Assembly (NCBI GenBank): GCA_964641965.1
Contig: CAZXLD010000002.1
Coordinates: 124,001 to 188,000 of the forward strand
DNA from: JAJDFU01 sp964641965
GTDB taxonomy: Bacteria > Bacteroidota > Bacteroidia > Chitinophagales > Saprospiraceae
Direction of reading: 5' to 3'
DNA: 64,000 nucleotides
Part shown: piece by piece, positions 18,087 to 27,446 of the stretch
Position numbering within the stretch: the first letter of the stretch is position 1
Layout of the letters: each line of letters opens with the position of its first letter
The notes under the pieces: generated by a model
What the model was told of the DNA's origin: nothing
Seen by the model: only the letters and a program-made list of their open reading frames with translations
Database searches by the model: none
Program-made: the position numbers and the translations under genes

Positions 18087-18992
18087 TTATTTGGAAGGGA
18101 TCGATTTGGAAAGTGACTCACCCAGCCAGGCAATTCGAGCTGCGAAGTCGGTATTCTCCTTGGCTAATTCTTTCTGCGCATACCGATGTAAACCGTCCAA
18201 GGGCGCTTCAGAATTAAGGATCGCCTGAATGAGTTCCTGTTCTTTTAAGGACTCAATTTCCTGAAGGGTAGGAGGCGCAGCTAAACCACTCAGTTGAGCT
18301 AAATTATTGGCAGAAAGAATGTGGCTTCTTTGAATGCTTTCGGGTAATTGGTCGTATCCGACTACCGGACGGTTTACCGCACGATAAATGTGGTGAATGG
18401 ATTCCTCACTTGCACGAACGTAAAAGGCGCGGCCCATACGACCCATTAAATCAATCTGATGGGGATTGATCCGGCCTTTTTGGTCAAAAATGGATTCTGA
18501 AAAATGCATGAGTAAGATCTCACAAATGATCAGATGGCCAGCGCCTCCCTCCGTTCCAAGCGGAAGGATCTGATTCACTTTGCATTCAAATTGAACTGGT
18601 GATTCCTTTACCCGATATGGCTTAACCAATTCGCTGGAAATGGGGGTTAGGCCGGTTTTCTCGAATTCGCTGACCTCGGGTGCAAATTCAACACTTGACA
18701 AGGTGGCTTGTCGAACGATGGGAAAAGTAACCACATTGATCACCAATTCTCGCAGAGTCTCGGCATTGCGCAAGGTGTCCTTAGTGGTATTATCGCTGAC
18801 CCTTCGATTGGAACTAAAGACCAATATGGGAGGAGTAGAACTGAAAATGTTGAAAAAACTGTATGGCGCTAGATTTGGTATACCGTTTTCGTCCATCGTG
18901 GAAACGAATGCAATAGGCCTGGGGGCCACGCTTCCCACCAAAAGCTGATGCCGCTCGGAAGGGCTCAATTCCTTTGGTATATAAGTCTTCAT
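18087..18992 (-). CDS. Flavin reductase-like (FMN-binding split barrel) protein
   Basis: A 301-residue protein whose first 200 residues are a flavin reductase/DIM6-type FMN-binding split barrel: GSVAPRPIAFVST at about 20-32, then NLAPYSFFNIFSSTPP and a FSSNRRVSDNTTKDT segment typical of flavin binding. The C-terminal 100 residues are mainly helical with unknown role. Members either reduce free flavin with NAD(P)H or act as flavoproteins; which applies cannot be told. It lies upstream of the dehalogenase gene on the same strand with a 124-base gap containing the dehalogenase's own operator, so co-transcription is uncertain. Confidence 0.82.
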   Translation of the reverse strand: MKTYIPKELSPSERHQLLVGSVAPRPIAFVSTMDENGIPNLAPYSFFNIFSSTPPILVFSSNRRVSDNTTKDTLRNAETLRELVINVVTFPIVRQATLSSVEFAPEVSEFEKTGLTPISSELVKPYRVKESPVQFECKVNQILPLGTEGGAGHLIICEILLMHFSESIFDQKGRINPHQIDLMGRMGRAFYVRASEESIHHIYRAVNRPVVGYDQLPESIQRSHILSANNLAQLSGLAAPPTLQEIESLKEQELIQAILNSEAPLDGLHRYAQKELAKENTDFAARIAWLGESLSKSIPSK

Positions 18993-19254
18993 ATGGGGAA
19001 ATTAATTCGAATTTTAAAAAGATACGAAAATATCTCTCATAGAGCTGCTTCCCATGGTCTGCCGGGAGGTAAAACAACAATAAAGCAGGTTGTTTCGCCT
19101 GGATTGGAAGTACTTTTTGGAAAAGCAGGTTAAACTATTTTATCAAATCTGACCTTTTGCTAAGGCTGCTTTTTTTAAACAACTGACAGAATGGCAAATC
19201 CAGATGGTTGGCAAAATTGTTGCCCTTTAAAAAAGCATAAAAACGATACTTGGT

Positions 19255-19797
19255 ATGAGTAAAGATCAGAATCCAAACATAGAAGAGCCTCTGCAAGATC
19301 CTACTGAAAACGAACTCCCTGAAAATGAGGCTAATGAAAATGAAAAGTCGGAAAAGGTTGATTCTGGGAAGGCGTTGAATGAAATGAAGGATAAATACCT
19401 GAGGTTGTACGCAGAGTTCGAAAATTTCAAGAAGCGCACGGTTCGCCAGAAGTTAGATTTAATTAAAACGGCTGCCCAAGACACTATGTCAATTTTACTG
19501 CCGGTTTTGGATGATTTTGACAGGGCAAAAAAAGCAGCTGATGATCCAAATACAGACGAACAGTTTAGCGAAGGAGTGGGTGCGGTTTACCACAAATTGT
19601 ACGCGGAGTTAGAGAAGAAAGGGCTGAAACCGATGGTGAGCACGGGTGAAACCTTTGATCCTGAAATGCATGAAGCCGTTACCGAGATTCCTGCCCCAAC
19701 TGAAGATATGGTGGGTAAGGTAGTCGATACCCTTGAGAAAGGGTACTGGTTGAACGACCATATTATCCGGTATGCAAAAGTGGTAGTAGGGAAATAA
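19255..19797 (+). CDS. grpE: Nucleotide exchange factor GrpE
   Basis: A 180-residue GrpE. The N-terminal 40 residues are very acidic and low in complexity, followed by the long dimer coiled coil (KDKYLRLYAEFENFKKRT) and the beta-wing domain (GETFDPEMHEAVTEI, then GYWLNDHIIRYAKVVV). It releases ADP from DnaK during the chaperone cycle. It precedes dnaJ by 26 bases in the common grpE-dnaJ order; dnaK is not in the window and no CIRCE element was seen upstream. Confidence 0.96.
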   Translation: MSKDQNPNIEEPLQDPTENELPENEANENEKSEKVDSGKALNEMKDKYLRLYAEFENFKKRTVRQKLDLIKTAAQDTMSILLPVLDDFDRAKKAADDPNTDEQFSEGVGAVYHKLYAELEKKGLKPMVSTGETFDPEMHEAVTEIPAPTEDMVGKVVDTLEKGYWLNDHIIRYAKVVVGK

Positions 19798-19823
19798 GCG
19801 CAACAAGCAAGCACATAAGCAAC

Positions 19824-20975
19824 ATGGCAAAACGAGATTATTACGAGGTGTTGGGAGTAGGCAAGGATGCTGATGAAGCCACCATTAAGAAATCATATCG
19901 AAAGCTCGCCCTACAATATCATCCGGACCGCAACCCGGATGACAAGGCGGCTGAAGATCGGTTCAAGGAGGCTGCTGAGGCATATGAGGTTTTGTCGGAT
20001 AGTCAGAAGCGAGCCCGTTACGATCGGTATGGTCATGCTGGAGTAGATGGGAATGGAGGGTTTGCCGGCGGGGGAATGACTATGGAAGATATCTTCGCCA
20101 ATTTCGGAGATATTTTTGGGGATTCCGGGAGCCCGTTTGGATCCTTTTTTGGTGGGGCCACCGGCCGTCAAAGGAGCCGAGGGCAACGTGGAACTAACCT
20201 TAGGATCAAGGTCACCCTCACATTGGAAGAAATTGCTAATGGTGTAACGAAAAAAATAAAGGTAAAAAAGCTAGTTACCTGCGATGCTTGCGGAGGTAGT
20301 GGTGCCAAAGATAGCAGTTCAGTAAAACGCTGTGACACCTGCGGAGGATCGGGTTATGTTCGCCAAGTTCGAAGCACTTTTTTAGGACAAATGCAAACTA
20401 CCATCACCTGCCCTACCTGTGGAGGTAGTGGGGAAGTGATTACAGCCAAGTGTCCTAAGTGTAAAGGAGATGGAGCTGTTTATGCAGAAGAAACCATGGA
20501 GATTGAAATTCCGGCGGGTGTGGAAGAAGGCATGCAATTAAGTTTGCGCGGAAAAGGAAATGCAGGGCTTCGGGGTGGACCAGCAGGTGATCTATTGATC
20601 AATATTGAGGAAAAGAAGCATGACTACCTGCAGCGCGACGGGCAAAATGTCATATTTGAGCTCTATGTAAATTTTGCAGACGCAGCGCTTGGTACTAGTG
20701 TAGAGGTGCCTACCATCGACGGGAAGGTAAAAATCAAGATTCCAGCAGGTACTCAATCCGGAAAGATTTTCCGTCTTCGTGATAAAGGATTGCCTTCTGT
20801 GCAGGCCTATGGCAAGGGGGATCAACTGATTCACGTGAATGTGTGGACTCCCAAAAAACTAAGCTCAGAAGAAAAAAATATCTTGGAAAAATTGCGGAAT
20901 AGCAGCAATTTCAGTCCTGATCCGGGAAAATCCGAAAAAGGTTTTTTTGAGAAGATGCGCGACTATTTCAAATAG
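19824..20975 (+). CDS. dnaJ: Chaperone DnaJ
   Basis: A full-length 383-residue type I Hsp40. The J domain has the HPD motif at residues 33-35, needed to stimulate DnaK ATPase. A Gly/Phe-rich linker with FGDIFGD follows. The zinc-binding domain has four CxxCxGxG repeats: CDACGGSG, CDTCGGSG, CPTCGGSG and CPKCKGDG. The C-terminal substrate-binding barrels end at KMRDYFK. It works with the GrpE encoded just upstream. Confidence 0.97.
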   Translation: MAKRDYYEVLGVGKDADEATIKKSYRKLALQYHPDRNPDDKAAEDRFKEAAEAYEVLSDSQKRARYDRYGHAGVDGNGGFAGGGMTMEDIFANFGDIFGDSGSPFGSFFGGATGRQRSRGQRGTNLRIKVTLTLEEIANGVTKKIKVKKLVTCDACGGSGAKDSSSVKRCDTCGGSGYVRQVRSTFLGQMQTTITCPTCGGSGEVITAKCPKCKGDGAVYAEETMEIEIPAGVEEGMQLSLRGKGNAGLRGGPAGDLLINIEEKKHDYLQRDGQNVIFELYVNFADAALGTSVEVPTIDGKVKIKIPAGTQSGKIFRLRDKGLPSVQAYGKGDQLIHVNVWTPKKLSSEEKNILEKLRNSSNFSPDPGKSEKGFFEKMRDYFK

Positions 20976-21098
20976 GCGTTTATAAGGGGAGACAGGATTC
21001 TACATGTGCCTGGCACACAATTTTCCACCGACACCCCCAGTTTCTATAAATGCGACCGTAGGGTGATGCTCAGCTTCCATCTAGATTAAGAATTATTC

Positions 21099-21581
21099 AT
21101 GCGCACTGGCTCAACCTTTTTTCTATTCGCCGGCCTGTTTGTGTTGGTCAGTTGTAATAGCGATAGGCTTTACCAAAAATCGTATCCGCTACCCACAAAG
21201 GGATGGGCTTATTCGGATAGCCTGCAATTTGATTTCGAAGTTCCCGATACAACGACCCTTTATGACCTGCAGATCACGATTGAGCATACCACAGCGTTTC
21301 CGTACCGAAATTTATACACCCAGGTACATACCGTTTTCCCATCCATGCAACGACAGACTCAGGTTTTGTCATTAGAGCTTATGGACCAGGTTGGATTTTG
21401 GCAGGGATCCTGCGGTGGTCGTACTTGCAAGTTGCTAGTACCAATCCAGGAGCACATATTTTTCAGGCAACCTGGAACTTATCGGATCGTATTAGAGCAA
21501 TTTAGTAGAAAGGAGGTTTTGGAGGGGGTCCGGGAAATTTCCCTTGAGGTTAAAGCAGTTGGCCAAAGGCCTGAGCTGTGA
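21099..21581 (+). CDS. gldH: Gliding motility lipoprotein GldH
   Basis: A 160-residue lipoprotein with lipobox LVSC (Cys19). It shows the GldH layout: a TLYDLQITIEHTTAFPYRNLY strand region, then a conserved G-F-W-Q-G-S-C-G-G loop and a final immunoglobulin-like strand set. GldH is needed for gliding in Flavobacterium and occurs widely in Bacteroidota that encode type IX secretion, including non-gliders. The C-terminal sorting domain on the subtilase at 51-54 kb agrees with a functional type IX system. Single gene here, away from other gld genes. Confidence 0.8.
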   Translation: MRTGSTFFLFAGLFVLVSCNSDRLYQKSYPLPTKGWAYSDSLQFDFEVPDTTTLYDLQITIEHTTAFPYRNLYTQVHTVFPSMQRQTQVLSLELMDQVGFWQGSCGGRTCKLLVPIQEHIFFRQPGTYRIVLEQFSRKEVLEGVREISLEVKAVGQRPEL

Positions 21582-21816
21582 ATTCCGCCAATGACTTGCA
21601 ATTCCGTTTCCTTATGGAACATTTGGTGAATTCCGATTATTTAGCATTTTAAGTGCTAAGGAGGTTACCAAATCGATAAGAAGTTCAGTCGATACTATTA
21701 AAATAACCTTACCAGGTCGCATTTCTTTAGTTCCTTCTCAATCAAAGCCTTATTTTTCCAATGCGAGTTGCTTGAAGTAGGCAGAGCAGAAATGTTAGCT
21801 AACTGCAATTTTACTG

Positions 21817-22263
21817 ATGAAACACATCCATTGTTTTCTTCTCTTGGTAATAGCCTTTCCCTTGACAGGCCTATCCCAATTTACCCCCGTGGACCAGACT
21901 CCTTTTACTATAATTGTTACCGACGGCACAATCAGTAATAAGGATTCTCCGGTTAAAAAGGCGGCGGGACCAGCTGGAACACCGGTTGCCTATTCGGATC
22001 CTATTCGGTCATTGGGCATGCGGGAGACGATCCAGGCAGGAGCTTTTCTGGAACGCCCTCTCTATGGAAAAAAAGGCTTCTTATTGGTCTTTACTGTAGG
22101 TGATTCGATCGGCGGCATGCAAGGCTCCTTGGTGGTTAACGGGACAGAGGTGCGAGGCGTCTATCGATTAATCCGGCAAAAGCTGAATTCTTCAGAAATT
22201 GTGCCCAAGGGAATGACCACCTACATTTTAGAGGGGACGATCTATTTCCTGGGAATATCTTGA
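21817..22263 (+). CDS. Small secreted protein of unknown function
   Basis: A 148-residue protein that I do not recognise. It starts with a clear signal peptide (MKHIHCFLLLVIAFPLTGLSQ). The mature part is beta-rich with a Gly/Lys/Pro stretch (KKAAGPAGTP) and ends at IYFLGIS. No catalytic pattern or lipobox is visible. It is a single gene, convergent with the response regulator 16 bases downstream. A ten-base palindrome GTTAGCTAAC (21794-21803) lies just before the start. Confidence 0.6.
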   Translation: MKHIHCFLLLVIAFPLTGLSQFTPVDQTPFTIIVTDGTISNKDSPVKKAAGPAGTPVAYSDPIRSLGMRETIQAGAFLERPLYGKKGFLLVFTVGDSIGGMQGSLVVNGTEVRGVYRLIRQKLNSSEIVPKGMTTYILEGTIYFLGIS

Positions 22264-22279
22264 CCTGTAGCAGTTTGGT

Positions 22280-22993
22280 TCAAGCTTCATTCTCGGCTTT
22301 GACCAACAATTGGAAGCCATTGCCATGAATGTTCACGATTTCGATCTGCTCGTCGCGCTTTAGATATTTCCGGAGCTTGGTTACGAATACATCCATGCTT
22401 CGGGCTGTGAAGTAATTGTCCTCCCCCCAAATCTTGGTCAGGGCTTCAGAGCGGGGCAAGATATCATTCATCTTCAGCGCAAAAAGCCGGAGCAGCTGAG
22501 CCTCTTTAGGAGATAGCTTCATTTTTTCTTCATCCTCTCCGCCATGATTAAAAGTCAGTATGCGGAGTGGGAAATTGAAATGGAATTTTCCGATCTCGAA
22601 TTCTTTGGTGTCATCCTCTTGGCGCGGCTGGCTACGTTTCAAAATAGCCTGGATACGCAACAACAACTCTTCACTATTGAACGGCTTGGTTATATAATCG
22701 TCCCCACCAGTCTTAAACCCTTTAACCACATCTTCTTTCATGGCTTTGGCTGTAAGGAAAATTATGGGCATTTCAGAACCTGCTTCTCGAATGTCTGATG
22801 CTAGAGTGAAACCATCCTTCTTAGGCATCATCACATCAAATATCCCCAGATCAAAAGTGCCTTGCCGGTAAAGCTCTAGCCCTTGTGCGCCATCCGTTCC
22901 CAGGGTAACTTCATATTCGTGCATTTCGAGGTAGGATCGCAATACATCACCAAAATTCTGATCATCTTCAACCAAGAGGATTTTGGCCTTCAT
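22280..22993 (-). CDS. OmpR-family response regulator
   Basis: A 237-residue two-component regulator. The receiver has the acidic pocket Glu9-Asp10-Asp11, phospho-acceptor Asp53 (GIFDVMMP), Thr81 and Lys103. The C-terminal winged helix (about 130-232) has LSPKEAQLLRLFALKMNDILPR, typical of OmpR/PhoB. It pairs with the histidine kinase gene upstream on the same strand, 199 bases away. An 11-base-spaced direct repeat upstream of the kinase gene fits the OmpR-type binding architecture, suggesting self-regulation. Confidence 0.93.
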   Translation of the reverse strand: MKAKILLVEDDQNFGDVLRSYLEMHEYEVTLGTDGAQGLELYRQGTFDLGIFDVMMPKKDGFTLASDIREAGSEMPIIFLTAKAMKEDVVKGFKTGGDDYITKPFNSEELLLRIQAILKRSQPRQEDDTKEFEIGKFHFNFPLRILTFNHGGEDEEKMKLSPKEAQLLRLFALKMNDILPRSEALTKIWGEDNYFTARSMDVFVTKLRKYLKRDEQIEIVNIHGNGFQLLVKAENEA

Positions 22994-23178
22994 TTTTTAA
23001 ATGGATTTAACGTTGATTGAAACGCGAGTGTATAAAACGCTTCGACTTTTGAATTTATACTGTCCCTAAGCAATTTTTCTTGTCGACAGTAGGTACTACT
23101 GCATTGCCTAAAAAGAAGGGCTGCCAGTAGTCCCAAAAATTGATGTCGGCCTATTGTAAGGTAAGGGTTTTTTCGCAT
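22990..23178 (-). CDS. Possible small protein between kinase and regulator genes
   Basis: A 62-codon reading frame begins 15 bases after the kinase stop and ends in an ATGA overlap with the response regulator start, filling the gap almost exactly. The product has a short hydrophobic patch (GLLAALLF) and three cysteines but matches nothing I know. The tight fit suggests either translational coupling or chance; coding status is unproven. Confidence 0.25.
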   Translation of the reverse strand: MRKNPYLTIGRHQFLGLLAALLFRQCSSTYCRQEKLLRDSINSKVEAFYTLAFQSTLNPFKK

Positions 23179-23192
23179 TGCCCCAATGTATG

Positions 23193-24719
23193 CTAAGGTT
23201 GGGTGCGTGGAAATGTTAAAATGAAGCTGCTACCTTTACCAAGTTCACTTTGTACTTTGATCTGCCCATTATGGGCATCCACCATAGCCTTAACATAAGA
23301 TAACCCAAGTCCAAAGCCCTTCACATCGTGTAAATTACCGGTGTGCACCCGATAAAATTTATCAAAGATTTGCTTTCGAGCCTCTTTACTCATACCGATC
23401 CCTTGATCGCGAATGGTGATCTCTAATCCGTTTGTAATATCTCTGGTACTCACCAGGATATCCGGCTCGTCGGGTGAATATTTATTCGCATTGTCCAATA
23501 AATTATTCAAAATATTGGAGACATGGGTCTGGTCAGCCATGATGGTAGGATTGGTAGCTTTGAGGTCCATTTCTACCTGGCCACCTTTTCTTTCGACTTG
23601 TAAACTGATATTGCGTACGGCATGGTCAATGATCTCGTGCATGTCCACTGCACTCAATTTCAGGGAAAAGTCTTTCCGGTCCAGGAGCGCAATCTGGAGA
23701 ACTTTTTCTACCTGATCGTGCATGCGCTTATTCTCTTGTCGGATAATGCCTGCAAATCGTTTGACCTTTTCCTGGCTTTGGGCCACCATAGGACTATTAA
23801 TGCTGTCTACTGCCAAGGAAATGGTCGCAATCGGCGTTTTGAACTCATGGGTCATATTGTTAATAAAGTCAGTCTTCATTTCCGAGACCTTTTTTTGCCG
23901 GAAAATGACATTGATCGTATAGCCGAAGCTAAATAGGATGATCGCTGTGAATAGAATAGAGCCGAGGAAATTTAACCAAAGCGACCGCCATACGAAAGAA
24001 CCCCGGGAGGGAAAGTGGATCATCAATAGGCCAGGCGAAGGCATCTCATTCGGGAATAAATGGACCCGATACCTCGAATTGTAGATATTTCGATAGCCGG
24101 GTAATATTTCTCTAGGCCCGGCTTCTTCTACCACGAAATGATCGTTAAATATGACAAAGGCTTTCTTAGCCTTTGAATAGATACCGAAATCGTACTTGGT
24201 AATCACTCCCCGGTTCGTAAGCTCCTGATTAACCAGCATGCTTAAATTAGAGGGGTTGATACGCTCGGCCAGGGGAGTCTCAGGCAGCCCTTGATCATAA
24301 AAGGCAAATAGCCTCCTGTAGGGGTTTTCCGGGTCCTCCAGGCAGTCATCACATACACAGACTTTGGATAATTTATCTAAGAAATGGTCCAATACTTCCC
24401 CTCCGGCTTTACTATCCGCCAAGGGAAGGTGCCGATTCCAATCCTCTCTGCTGATTAGCTTTTTGCTGTGTCCTTTCCCTTCCCCTTCTCCCTGTAAATA
24501 TTGGGTTACATAACCATTTCCATAAAAATTTATGGCTCTCCGCTTCTCCTCTACTTCGATGATCTTGACCACCTCATTCAGGGCATTATAAACGTTTTTA
24601 TCAAAGCGTTCCTCATTGACACGGATGGCAGTGCGAATAAGATCCATCTGAAGCCACACCACGCCGATAACCGCAGCGCTCATGAGCCCGATAATAATCC
24701 AGATGGCATTCTTATTCAT
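23193..24719 (-). CDS. Sensor histidine kinase
   Basis: A 508-residue membrane kinase. Helices at about 4-24 and 246-270 frame a periplasmic sensor of some 220 residues that has no named domain I can recognise but contains a compact cysteine motif, Cys121-x-Cys123-x2-Cys126. The H box is MTHEFKTPIATI with phospho-accepting His291. The ATPase domain has an N box (NILNNLLDNANKYS), G1 (IRDQGIGMS), an F-box region and G2 (GFGLGLSYVKAMV). It should phosphorylate the OmpR-type regulator encoded downstream. Confidence 0.93.
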   Translation of the reverse strand: MNKNAIWIIIGLMSAAVIGVVWLQMDLIRTAIRVNEERFDKNVYNALNEVVKIIEVEEKRRAINFYGNGYVTQYLQGEGEGKGHSKKLISREDWNRHLPLADSKAGGEVLDHFLDKLSKVCVCDDCLEDPENPYRRLFAFYDQGLPETPLAERINPSNLSMLVNQELTNRGVITKYDFGIYSKAKKAFVIFNDHFVVEEAGPREILPGYRNIYNSRYRVHLFPNEMPSPGLLMIHFPSRGSFVWRSLWLNFLGSILFTAIILFSFGYTINVIFRQKKVSEMKTDFINNMTHEFKTPIATISLAVDSINSPMVAQSQEKVKRFAGIIRQENKRMHDQVEKVLQIALLDRKDFSLKLSAVDMHEIIDHAVRNISLQVERKGGQVEMDLKATNPTIMADQTHVSNILNNLLDNANKYSPDEPDILVSTRDITNGLEITIRDQGIGMSKEARKQIFDKFYRVHTGNLHDVKGFGLGLSYVKAMVDAHNGQIKVQSELGKGSSFILTFPRTQP

Positions 24720-24793
24720 TTGACTGAAATTCTAATGTCTTTCCCTAATTTAAGAACCTAAATTTAATAGGAAAGGATGCGGGCCTATTACCC

Positions 24794-24810
24794 TTAACGC
24801 CATTTTAACG
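24794..24810 (-). promoter_or_regulatory. Direct repeat upstream of the histidine kinase gene
   Basis: TTAACG occurs at 24794-24799 and 24805-24810, exactly 11 bases apart, about 80 bases upstream of the kinase start. One-turn-spaced direct repeats are the usual target form of OmpR/PhoB-type regulators, so this is a candidate autoregulatory site. Confidence 0.45.
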
Positions 24811-24884
24811 GGAAGCTGTCCCCGAGGGCGCATAAAGGGTCAAGTGGCTCCATTTATGAAACAGCTCTATCTTCTGTCTACAGG

Positions 24885-27359
24885 TCAATCCCTGAAGAGC
24901 TGAAGCTTCATTTTGCGGATTCGGTCTTCCAGTTTTTCACTGGAAAGTTTTTCCCTTAGTCGGTCTGCAATAATTGGAAAACTGAATGAAGTAGGCCGTT
25001 CAGGGCGGCTTAGAATTGTTTTTTGGCCGGCAATCCGTTCGAGCGCCATTCGCATCCGGCCTTCTTCCAATTGAAAGGTCATTACCTCATCATAGGCCTG
25101 GAGCAATAATAAGTTATCGGGCTCATAATCTGAGAAAACCTCAAAAAATAATTGGGAAGAGGACTGAAGGTGCTTTTCCTTTATCTGTTTTCCCGGAAAC
25201 CCTTTAAAGACCAAGCCTGCAATACTGGCAATATCCCTAAATCGTCGACGAGCCAATTCCGTATTGTTGATGCTTTGCTGAATATCCGAGCTCAGGTTTT
25301 CTTGGGAAAAAAGGCCACGACGGAGTCCCTCCTCTATCGGTATTTCGCTGTCTGAGAGCAATTCAAAACCGTAATCGTTCATGGCAATGGTAAAGCTTAG
25401 CGGACTTATCTGGGCCAGCCGCCAAGCTGTAAGTGCTCCCAATCCTTCATGCACAAAGCGGCCCTCAAAAGGGTAAACCACCAAGTGATACCCCTCCCTA
25501 CTTTTAAAATATTCAAGCAGGAATTCATCTTTTTTCGGAACATGTGATCGCCGGGCTTGTAAGCTAATGAGCGGCTGCAACTTGTTAAGTTCCGGATCGG
25601 GAAATTCTCCCCGGGCAGATTGATCCATTTTTTTTCGCAAAAAGTCAGCTAACTGAGAGGAAAGTGGCATTCGGCTCCCCATCCAAGCCGGTACCCGACC
25701 AGTTTTTTGTTTGGTGCGCCGGACCAAAGCCGTCATGCCGGTTATTTTTACCAGTTCCAGGCTACGCCCCGCAAACCAAAACACATCGCCTGGTTTGAGC
25801 TGTCCAATAAACCATTCCTCAATGGTCCCCAGCTTCTTGCCACCCATATACTGGATTATGATGGCACCGTCGCCTACAATCGTACCCATAGACAAACGGT
25901 GTCGAAGCGCGATACGCTTGGAGTCCACTTTATAAACCCCATTCTCGATAACTACTTTTTTGTATTCATCATAGGCAGAAAGGCTTTCACCCCCCGATGT
26001 AATGAAATCAAGTACCCAGGCCCACTCTTCTTTACGGATTGAATTAAAGGAAAAAGTATGCTTGACTTCATGGAAAATTTCCTCAGGTCGAAAACCATCG
26101 CTGATGGCCAGTGTGATTAAGTACTGTGTTAGCACGTCGAAAGACCTTATATAGGGTATGCGTGATTCCAAGGCCTGCGCCTGAATAGCATCTCGGAGTG
26201 CCGCACCTTCTAGTAATTCCAGGGAATGGGTGGGAACAAAGAATATTTTGCTCACTGCTCCTGGCTGATGACCACTTCGCCCTGCGCGCTGAATAAATCG
26301 GGCTACTCCCTTCGGGCTTCCAATTTGTATAATGGTCTCCACTGGCCTAAAATCGACTCCCAAATCCAGGCTGGAAGTACAAACTACTGCTTTCAAGGTG
26401 CCTAGGTGGAGCGCATTTTCCACCCAATCCCGAAGATCGCGGCTGATACTACCATGGTGCATAGCAATGGCGCCTGCCAAATCTGGGGCGACCTCAAGCA
26501 TCTGTTGGTACCAGATCTCGCATTGCGCTCTGGTGTTGGTAAAGATGAGTGAGCTTTGACTCTGCAGTATAATCGGAATAACCTTTTCAAGCAGTTTGAT
26601 GCCCAAATGGCCTGCCCAAGGGAAAGTTTCAATCTCATCGGGTAGAATGGTCTCTACTTCTATAGTTTTTTGGATGTTGGATTTAATGATTCGAATTCGG
26701 TCTTCATTTTCCTGGCCAAATAGCACTTCAATTGCTTCTTGCATATTGCCAATAGTCGCAGAAATACCCCATATCTTCAGACTTGGGAGGATTCCCTTCA
26801 AGCGGGATAGCGCCAATTCTATTTGGACACCACGTTTGGAACCTACCAGTTCGTGCCATTCATCCACTACTACAGTTTGCAGTTGACTAAAGAATTTTGA
26901 ATAACCTTTTTGGGCCAGTAGCAAGTGCAGGCTTTCGGGTGTGGTAATCAGGATCTCAGGCGGCTTTTTCTTTTGTTTTTGCCGTTGAGCAGAGGAGGTA
27001 TCTCCTGACCGAATGGCCACATTCCAGTTGAGGCCGAGGTGGTCAACTGCTTCCTGGGCGGCAACCTGTATTTCCCGGGTCAATGCTCGAATTGGAGTGA
27101 TCCAAATCGCTCGGAGTCCATTGTGTTCCCGCTTTTGATCATGAGGCTGATCTCGGATAAATTCAAGGAGAATAGGAACGATTAAAGAATAGGTCTTACC
27201 GCTGCCTGTCGGAGCATTTACTAATCCATGTTTTCCTGTGAGATAGGCTTCCCAGGTATCCAGCTGAAAGGGAAAAGGCGTCCATCCCTTCTGTTTGAGG
27301 AAGGAAATACCTGGTTCTAATTGAGCAGGATCAAAATCCACGATTGATTTGGTTGCCAT
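24885..27359 (-). CDS. Ligase-associated DNA damage response DEXH helicase (Lhr-like)
   Basis: An 824-residue superfamily 2 helicase of the Lhr/ligase-associated group. Motif I is APTGSGKT (49-56), motif II is DEWH (166-169), motif III is SAT (200-202) and motif VI is QRAGRSGH (357-364). A winged-helix and Lhr-specific C-terminal region follow. In many bacteria this helicase is encoded beside an ATP-dependent DNA ligase, an mRNA 3'-end-processing-like exonuclease and the PdeM phosphoesterase. Here only PdeM is in the window, 21 kb away, so the module is scattered. Confidence 0.88.
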   Translation of the reverse strand: MATKSIVDFDPAQLEPGISFLKQKGWTPFPFQLDTWEAYLTGKHGLVNAPTGSGKTYSLIVPILLEFIRDQPHDQKREHNGLRAIWITPIRALTREIQVAAQEAVDHLGLNWNVAIRSGDTSSAQRQKQKKKPPEILITTPESLHLLLAQKGYSKFFSQLQTVVVDEWHELVGSKRGVQIELALSRLKGILPSLKIWGISATIGNMQEAIEVLFGQENEDRIRIIKSNIQKTIEVETILPDEIETFPWAGHLGIKLLEKVIPIILQSQSSLIFTNTRAQCEIWYQQMLEVAPDLAGAIAMHHGSISRDLRDWVENALHLGTLKAVVCTSSLDLGVDFRPVETIIQIGSPKGVARFIQRAGRSGHQPGAVSKIFFVPTHSLELLEGAALRDAIQAQALESRIPYIRSFDVLTQYLITLAISDGFRPEEIFHEVKHTFSFNSIRKEEWAWVLDFITSGGESLSAYDEYKKVVIENGVYKVDSKRIALRHRLSMGTIVGDGAIIIQYMGGKKLGTIEEWFIGQLKPGDVFWFAGRSLELVKITGMTALVRRTKQKTGRVPAWMGSRMPLSSQLADFLRKKMDQSARGEFPDPELNKLQPLISLQARRSHVPKKDEFLLEYFKSREGYHLVVYPFEGRFVHEGLGALTAWRLAQISPLSFTIAMNDYGFELLSDSEIPIEEGLRRGLFSQENLSSDIQQSINNTELARRRFRDIASIAGLVFKGFPGKQIKEKHLQSSSQLFFEVFSDYEPDNLLLLQAYDEVMTFQLEEGRMRMALERIAGQKTILSRPERPTSFSFPIIADRLREKLSSEKLEDRIRKMKLQLFRD

Positions 27360-27446
27360 CAGCGTTCTAACAAAGCCGGACTGTTTCAGTTGAGGAGAAC
27401 CAGCTTGGTGATGCTTATTCTCACTTCCCTCAAAAGGATGCTGGGC

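Noticed and set aside
19082..19131. Direct repeat AAAGCAGGTT 40 bases apart upstream of grpE
   Set aside because: Only ten bases long, no palindromic character, and no CIRCE or known heat-shock element; could be chance.
21641..21659. Inverted repeat TTAGCA/TGCTAA downstream of gldH
   Set aside because: Six-base AT-rich stem without a T-run; too weak to call a terminator or an operator.
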